Assembly: GCF_021869535.1 (NCBI RefSeq)
Contig: NW_026262701.1
Span: 5,037,501 to 5,101,500 of the forward strand
DNA: 64,000 nucleotides
Reading direction: 5' to 3'
From: Mytilus californianus
Lineage: Eukaryota > Mollusca > Bivalvia > Mytilida > Mytilidae
A program made the translations under genes and the position numbers. This document shows, piece by piece, positions 58,195-64,000 of the stretch. Position 1 is the stretch's first letter; the number at the start of each line of letters is the position of its first letter. The notes below the pieces were generated by a model. It ran no database searches and had not been told where the DNA came from. It worked only from the letters and a program-made list of their open reading frames with translations.

Positions 58195-61100
58195 CTGAAA
58201 TAAATAAAATAATTGTAACTTGTGATGAACCAAATTAAATAAGCTGGTTTTCATTAAATTTTATTTTCAAATCAGAATGACAGACATCAATTGTAAAAAG
58301 TTAACTTACCTGAGACAAGCATTAACTATATGTTAATGACATACTTTTTTTCATTGTTTAGTGAATTTATTTGTTTAGTAAATCTTTAAAAAAAAAATGT
58401 AAAGAAAACTATCAAATAATCAAGTGCAGTTGAAAAATTCACTAGTTTTTTAAAAATTTGATCAAATTAGTTGAAATATATTTTATTGTTTTTGGGAAGG
58501 GGGGCATTATAATATTAACGCAGTACACTTTTAACCTCATATGCCACTCAGCCAAACAAATAAAGAGAGACTAAATGTGAAATGTTTGCTATGATTGGTC
58601 AACATTATCTATTGTAAAAATTGGCCTACAGCTCTGTCTTATTCATCATTTCTACTAAATGCCATCCATGAGATATCAATCAGTTACAATTGTGTAAAGT
58701 AAAATGCCTCTATTTTTTGTTATACTATGTTCATTTTTGTCTTATACCTCAGTAATTATTCCATCAGACTTATAAATTCTTTGTCTCTCTTCCTTGTCCT
58801 TGTTGACAACAAACAACCTTGACAAGGGCACAGCTTCACCATGGCGACTGATTACAGCCATGGTATCACCAACATTAGCAATATTAAGTACAAACTTGTC
58901 GTCTGCTTCTGACTTCCTTATATGGCAAAGAACACCTGCTGCCCCAACTTTCTGTCCTACAGATTTCAGCTTACTGAGGAAAAAAAAATTACTGAGTTAA
59001 TAATGTTTATTTAATTATTGTCTTGCAAGATAATTTATCATTTTTCAACCTGAAATTCTGGTCAGGATTTCTACTATCACAGTCTTTTGGTGTATATATA
59101 GAAATAGTACTTTCAAGGGGAGATAACTGACATCCAATTCTTGCTAATAGACCTTAGTAATCTCCCATACTTTGAATAGGGTCTTACAATGTAATGAAGA
59201 TTTTTTGCAATTTTTTTTTTAATAAACAGTTCTTTGGCTTAAATCTGACTACAACATGAAATAACTTAGACATTTTTATGTATGATATTGTTGTAAACGA
59301 CCTCTAGATGACTTTTAGGTTTAAGTATAATTGGGTTGATGTCTCACTGACCATACTTCTTTTATTTTTTTTTAAGACAGTAACTATAATTTTGCAACAA
59401 ATGACAAATTTCTTTGCAATTTAAAATAAGTCTTGAATTTTTTTTCTGATCATAACTGTCATTGTACTATCAATTCATATCTTACAGTCAGAGATAGAAA
59501 CAAGACGTTAAGTAAGAGTAGTTGACTATTATTGAATAAAGCTTGAGAATGAGGGTTATATTATTTGATAAAATTTATGTTATTGATAGTTCTATTGTCA
59601 CAAATTCTTAGGTCAAAGTTTCCAGATCCCAAATAACTCCACTTTCTTAGAATTGTGTAAATCATCACATCTTTGTATGTTCACCATATATGTTTGATGT
59701 TTTTACCTGTGTAAAGCAAGCATGGTATATTTCATATAACTGTAATGTGTAGTTTGGTGGTGTATTTCTCCAAGTAAGGTTTTATCCACATTGTCTGTGA
59801 TCACCTTGACAACCTCGTCATTTCTACCTCCGTCAAATATACCAAACAGTCCCTCTACCTCATTGGTAAAACTTGGTTTGTTGATAATAGATACTGACAA
59901 TCTAACAAAAGAAAATCATAGTCAAATATACTGCTGCAATTTTTTTTCTGAATTTGACTTCATCTAAACTTTAAAAAGCCAAAAGTTTGGAAAGACAAGG
60001 ACATATACATTCACTGAGAGAAATGTAATCACAATGTACCTCAAGAGAAAATGAGCTTGACTATTGTAAAAGTTTAAAATCCATCAATTTATCTTTTTTA
60101 ATAACACATTGCCTTTGACCAAGCACTACTTTTTGATAAATAATATCAATTGTAAATTGAAATTTAATACATACATTTATAAATGATGACTTTGTTCAGC
60201 TATGAACTTCAAATTTATTAAAATAATGTAAATGACTTTTGTGCTAAAAAAAACATGAATCTTGAATAACCTTCATCAGGTAATCTCTAAAAATGTTACA
60301 TTTGATGATGTTTTATTCAAGTGAATTGGTAGAATTAAGTGGATGAATAAATATTTTTTATATATTTTTAACTATATTTTGTCAGGATGACCATCAAGTG
60401 ACTTGATTGGTCCTTTTTTTGAGTTTATAATACTTACTTGTTTCTGGTTCCAGATGTTTGTGACAATCCAGTTTGCCATGGTAACCCTGAGTTATCGAAC
60501 ACTGACTGTCTGAGATCAAGTAATGACCGATTCTGTCCCCTCATATCTATACTACAGATCTTCTTTACTGTGCTGAAATGATCATTACATCATAATTCAC
60601 AGAAAGTTTACCATTTAACTGTTTGATGGTCATGGCTTAAGAGTATGCTAAATTTCATTATTAATTCTGTTCAGACTTTCATATTATCGAGCAATATATT
60701 TATTAGATATCATTTCTTATGTTTATGGAAATTTTCATATTTCTTTGGATTTCTTTGGATTTCTTAGTTCAGCAATTATAGTTTTTTTAACTTTTATAAT
60801 CAGTCTTGATTATACCTAGACATAACTTAATAACATTAAAATTCACCTGAAAAAATATATTTTCTTAATTATTCAATTTGTATTTAGACACAAAAACAAC
60901 ATTCAAGAAAAATCTAAAAAATTAGATGTTATTACTATACTTTGCTTAGATTACCGTACCATGTCATATAAAATTTTCAAACAGGTCAACAGGAATGTTT
61001 GATTTTTCTGAGTTACTTCCCTTTCTTGGAAATCCATAGCTGTATGGACTATCATTTTATAAAACAACAAAAGTAAATTTTTAATAATAATAATCACCTA

Positions 61101-64000
61101 ATTCCTTTAAGAACACTGGTGTCCAAGTTGATATTATTACCAGATATATCCAGCAAGTTAACTTGGGATGACATCAGGTTGGCTACAGTGATATCTGACA
61201 ATCGATTGGAACCTACTTCTAATACCTACAATGAATTATCTCCCTTCAAATAATTTTAAATCTGACATATTTGAGTGTATAAAAAATGCTTTCAAGGGAA
61301 AATATATGAAGATTATTATTAAATGCTTTATGAAATGTAATCTTTCTTTCAGAATTTCCTTAAAAAATTTTGAAATGCTATTTTATCACTTTGAATATGC
61401 TTTTTTGTCCTTTTGTGATGAAAAACAAATGAAAATTACTGTAATTAACATAATCAACAATAAAAAAAACATGCAATATTAGTTTAGATATGTTTTTATT
61501 TTTCCAATTAAGGAAATATTGAAACATTTTCATGAAGTACTATGTGCAAGAGCCAAACTACTTTGTAAATGAATAAAGTTTGTACATACTTTTAATCCTT
61601 GGGCTCTCTTAAAATCAGGTAGATCTTTGATGAAGTTGGCATTGATTCTAAGAACTTGTAACTTTGGATGTTTTCCCACAGCAACTGGTAAATGTCTCAG
61701 TTTGTTCCCAGAGAGATTCAGTTCTTGTAAAGTATCTAGTTTCACTATATCCCTAAAACAAAACAAAAATATTAAATAAGACAATATCAGATAAATTTTC
61801 AATTGTTCTGACCTTTTTCTTCATAGTGGTCACTGTTTTAAATTGATTATATATTGGAATATGCATGTGAAATGTACAGTATTTACTTCAATTCATATGA
61901 ATTTTACACTTGGTACACAAGAGGGATAAAAACACACCTGATGAATCTAAAAAAAAACACTCTTGTACTCCTATTAAACAGGCAAGTAATATTTGCTGTT
62001 GAATATTAAGCAACCATCAATCAATCTTTATTTTTATTTCTACAATCATGTACAAAATATTCTGAGAGTGTCTTGTATTAATAAAATGCAATCAATAAAT
62101 ATAAATACCTGTTTCTAAGTTCTGTTATGTAGTTGTGTGCCAGGTGTAGAACTTTTAATCTTGAAAATGTACAGACAAATGTGAGAGCCAAGTCATCTAA
62201 GTGATTGAAAGACAGGTACAGTTCTGTTAGTCTATATGGTGAATTTGTGGGAGGTAACTCAGGTAAATCTTCTAAATTATTCCCTGTCAAGTTCAAATAC
62301 CTTAACCTGTAATGAAAGAAAACAATCACTCATTAAAAGATTGCATGAAACAATAAATAAATTCTTAAGGCATTTAAAAGGAGAAATAACCTTTTCCCAT
62401 TTAAGGCACATTTGAATCATAAAAAAATGTCAAAGTTCTAAATATAATTTAGACAAATTAATGTAATTAGTATATTCAAGCATGGCTAAAGACAGATACA
62501 TATCAACAAGGGTAGGAATGCCCTTTACTGTCATTTGTCAAACGGTCATTTTCGGCTACCGTTGGCATCAAATTGGTTAAAATTTTATCGTGATTCGTCA
62601 AAATATCCTTATCGTGATTCCTCAGAGGTCTCAAGTAATTATTCATTACTGTTATTTTTGGAAACAATTTAATATGATTCATCAAAATCAGTCGATTTTT
62701 TTGTCGTCATAAAGAAAATGTACATTTTATCGTCATGCACCAAAAATTTCCGTAAATGTCATTTGGCAAGATTTTTTACCGTTATTCGTCATGAAGGTAC
62801 CCCCATTACGACCCTGATCAACCAATCATAAACTAAGGCCACTTTTTTTAGCTTTGACTTTGAAAACCAAAAAGTTTTATTAATCTACCAAGTAACACCC
62901 TTCAGATGTTCATACGACATTAGTCTGTCCGACACCAGTATTTATATTTTTGAATTTTTTCTTATCTATAGGGCTCATTTATGGTACACACTGGTTTTGA
63001 TAGAAATTTAGAATGATTAAGAGAAATTGCATCCTTAGAAGATTTATTAGAGGGAACAGTGCCCCCCTAAATTCCTAATAAAGTCAACTGGTTAACACAC
63101 AAATAATTTAAACTGCTTACTTAGAAGCTTTAATAAACAATTCAGCAGGAATGGATTCTATTTTGTTATGTTCCAAGTTCAGTTCCTCTATCACAGTTTT
63201 ACCAATATCTTCTGGGAACGTATGTATTTGATTGTGATTGGCTCTTAATACCTTCAGCTTCTGTGCCTCTACAAATAACCTGAAAGAAATGACAGACATT
63301 TATATAATGTCAAATAACTGAATCACTGTAAACATGTTTCTTTAATGTATAAGAAATCACTTTTCTAATGACATTACAGAACTGTTATGACGATATCATA
63401 CAGTCCAGGTTTATATATTTGTTCTGTATATTTTTTTACATGTATCACTAAAAAAAACGGGCATCACGATTTTTCATATATTTGTCTTAAATCATGATCA
63501 GTTATACCTAACATATCTTATTATTAATAAACATAGCCTCAACATTGGTCCCTGTTGAGCTTATTCTTATGAATAATGCGAGGAGCATGGCACACTCCTG
63601 GCACAAGATGAGTATTTTTTACATCCTGCACATATGTAAGCCCCCCTTAGTGGGAGAAACTGAGTCCAATTTCCACATCCTCTGGTTCCTCTGGAGCATT
63701 TGGTGTCTATATAAAAAATAAAAGTATGACAACAAAGCCAAATTTAAAAATAAACAGATATTGTATGATTGTCAATGAGACCAAGAGATCGAGGGAAAAA
63801 GCTTTAATCAATAACGCTGTTTTCAGTTTGGGTATAACTGACAGAAAACTGACCTTCCTGGTAGTTTTGTGAGCTGGTTATAACTGATATCTAACTTCAG
63901 GAGAAAGAAACACTCTGACATCCAGCTTGGTAATGTCTTTAACTTGTTACTAAAAAACAACAAAAACATTTAATGAGGGTTAAATTTTACACACTTGTTA
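55945..64000 (-). CDS. PHLPP: PHLPP-type PH domain leucine-rich repeat protein phosphatase, 3' part of gene
   Basis: Nine exons in frame, read leftward: 63949-63854, 63279-63121, 62306-62109, 61752-61590, 61225-61098 (leucine-rich repeats), then 60572-60438, 59901-59707, 58973-58748 and 58194-55945 (PP2C-like phosphatase and tail). All phases match. In animals PHLPP dephosphorylates the hydrophobic motif of Akt and PKC family kinases. Similarity to vertebrate PHLPP is clear along the phosphatase (FGIFDGGRN; NIANVGDTMAVISRHG with VPLSRLF; IITEDGHVSGVT; VLGAKKLQDLAQGYGSKESI), and the C-terminus keeps a class I PDZ ligand. The N-terminal region, including any PH domain, lies beyond 64000. There is one gene copy and no sign of decay. 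The symbol refers to the family; orthology to PHLPP1 or PHLPP2 is not resolved and is not expected in an invertebrate. Confidence 0.9.
58195..58747. other. PHLPP-type intron
   Basis: Intron with donor GTATAAG and acceptor TTTCAG on the minus strand. AT-rich; nothing else seen. Confidence 0.6.
58748..58973 (-). CDS. PHLPP: PHLPP-type exon: central PP2C segment
   Basis: 226 bp, entering in phase 2 and leaving in phase 0. It encodes QKVGAAGVLCHIRKSEADDK, then FVLNIANVGDTMAVISRHGE and AVPLSRLFVVNKDKEERQRI, ending IITE. It keeps the Asp of the PP2C 'NVGD' motif that, as I recall, vertebrate PHLPP replaces. It continues directly into the terminal exon. Confidence 0.9.
58974..59706. other. PHLPP-type intron
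   Basis: Intron between phosphatase exons. No repeat family of the left part of the window is recognised. Confidence 0.55.
59707..59901 (-). CDS. PHLPP: PHLPP-type exon: start of PP2C core
   Basis: 195 bp, phase 2 in and 2 out. It encodes LSVSIINKPSFTNEVEGLFG, then IFDGGRNDEVVKVITDNVD and HYSYMKYTMLALH. The DG of FDGG corresponds to the first metal-binding Asp-Gly of PP2C phosphatases. Confidence 0.88.
59902..60437. other. PHLPP-type intron
   Basis: Intron; AT-rich with no other feature seen. Confidence 0.55.
60438..60572 (-). CDS. PHLPP: PHLPP-type exon: LRR-to-PP2C junction
   Basis: 135 bp. It encodes TVKKICSIDMRGQNRSLLDL, then RQSVFDNSGLPWQTGLSQTS and GTRN. The W..G-[ST]-x-x-[ST]-G-x-[KR]-N pattern matches the start of the PHLPP phosphatase domain (in vertebrates a 'SHGYTEASGVKNK'-like string), preparing the K-L-S-V of the next exon. 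Confidence 0.82.
60573..61097. other. PHLPP-type intron
   Basis: Intron; nothing further seen. Confidence 0.55.
61098..61225 (-). CDS. PHLPP: PHLPP-type LRR exon
   Basis: 128 bp, phase 0 in and 2 out. It encodes VLEVGSNRLSDITVANLMSS, then QVNLLDISGNNINLDTSVLK. Two leucine-rich repeat units with the LxxNxL core, the last before the phosphatase. Donor is AG|GTGATT. Confidence 0.85.
61226..61589. other. PHLPP-type intron
   Basis: Intron; an 83-codon plus-strand frame at 61231-61482 is Phe/Ile/Lys-rich and judged spurious. Confidence 0.55.
61590..61752 (-). CDS. PHLPP: PHLPP-type LRR exon
   Basis: 163 bp. It encodes DIVKLDTLQELNLSGNKLRH, then LPVAVGKHPKLQVLRINANF and IKDLPDFKRAQGLK: two repeats of the LxxLxLSxNxLxxLP type. 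Leaves in phase 0 through GTATGT. Confidence 0.88.
61753..62108. other. PHLPP-type intron
   Basis: Intron; nothing else seen. Confidence 0.55.
62109..62306 (-). CDS. PHLPP: PHLPP-type LRR exon
   Basis: 198 bp, phase 2 in and out. It encodes LRYLNLTGNNLEDLPELPPT, then NSPYRLTELYLSFNHLDDLA and FSRLKVLHLAHNYITELRN: about three leucine-rich repeats. Confidence 0.88.
62307..63120. other. PHLPP-type intron
   Basis: Intron of about 0.8 kb. The stretch 62510-62800 contains repeated variants of 'cgtcatttgtcaaac'/'cgtgattcgtcaaaa' (possibly a degraded short tandem array). A segment at about 62850-62950 resembles 45420-45530 ('taagtctgtcggacattact'). No exon. Confidence 0.5.
63121..63279 (-). CDS. PHLPP: PHLPP-type LRR exon
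   Basis: 159 bp. It encodes LFVEAQKLKVLRANHNQIHT, then FPEDIGKTVIEELNLEHNKI and ESIPAELFIKAS: two LRR units. Donor AA|GTAAGC; acceptor 'catttctttcag'. Confidence 0.86.
63280..63853. other. PHLPP-type intron
   Basis: Intron; a 35 bp family A-like end ('tattgtatgattgtcaatga') is at about 63755-63785. Confidence 0.5.
63854..63949 (-). CDS. PHLPP: PHLPP-type LRR exon, first seen in window
   Basis: 96 bp. It encodes NKLKTLPSWMSECFFLLKLD, then ISYNQLTKLPG, a leucine-rich repeat. Acceptor 'gttgttttttag', donor AAG|GTCAGT. Earlier exons lie beyond the window edge. Confidence 0.82.

Noticed and set aside
61231..61482. 83-codon plus-strand frame within the PHLPP-type intron
   Set aside because: Phe/Lys/Ile/Asn-rich chance frame in AT-rich intron, with no domain.

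Overview
The window looks like nuclear DNA of a bivalve mollusc, most likely a mytilid mussel. It is AT-rich, its short exons sit in long introns full of repeats, and several dispersed repeat families have the character I associate with Mytilus. That attribution is from memory, not from a search. No prokaryotic operon, rRNA, tRNA or CRISPR array was seen.

Two gene loci can be supported, both on the minus strand. (1) From about 8.1 to 50 kb lies a cluster of V-type immunoglobulin (Ig) receptor exons. Five Ig exons (43183-43497, 38055-38369, 36119-36433, 24841-25155, 8160-8471) all have the same 1-1 phase, near-identical length (312-315 bp) and an unusual GC 5' splice site. Two signal-peptide exons (46744-46789, 25510-25555) lie upstream of Ig exons. 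One stalk exon (18403-18468) and one transmembrane plus cytoplasmic-tail exon (15352-16457, with a repeated PYVPL tyrosine motif and one ITIM-like motif) complete a type I receptor. Related sequence blocks at about 49.6, 29.25 and 10.35 kb suggest three tandem duplication units: A (50-36 kb), B (29.6-15.3 kb) and C (10.7 kb and below, apparently broken). Unit A has three Ig exons but no tail exon that I could find, so it may splice into the unit B tail.

(2) From 55945 to the right edge is the 3' part of a PHLPP-type gene (PH domain and leucine-rich repeat protein phosphatase). Five leucine-rich-repeat exons are followed by four exons carrying the PP2C-like phosphatase domain. The last of these is a 2250 bp exon that also encodes a long disordered tail ending in a class I PDZ ligand (TYL). 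The 5' part, with any PH domain, lies beyond 64000.

The rest is mostly mobile and repetitive DNA: a dying Penelope-like element with a GIY-YIG domain (38.9-40.9 kb, inserted inside receptor unit A); a second reverse-transcriptase family with one 250-codon open frame at 52607-53359 and relics at about 22.9-24.0, 26.6-27.7, 31.1-32.6, 37.6-37.8, 41.6-42.1 and 42.9-43.05 kb; a roughly 320 bp tail repeat of that family at 2.45, 11.6, 20.2 and 53.4 kb; a foldback/tandem array at 4.45-7.25 kb; a 166 bp satellite at 44.03-44.86 kb with outlying units at 52.3 and 53.7-54.07 kb; and several SINE/MITE-like families. Shared intronic relics let the order of duplication and insertion within the receptor cluster be partly reconstructed.
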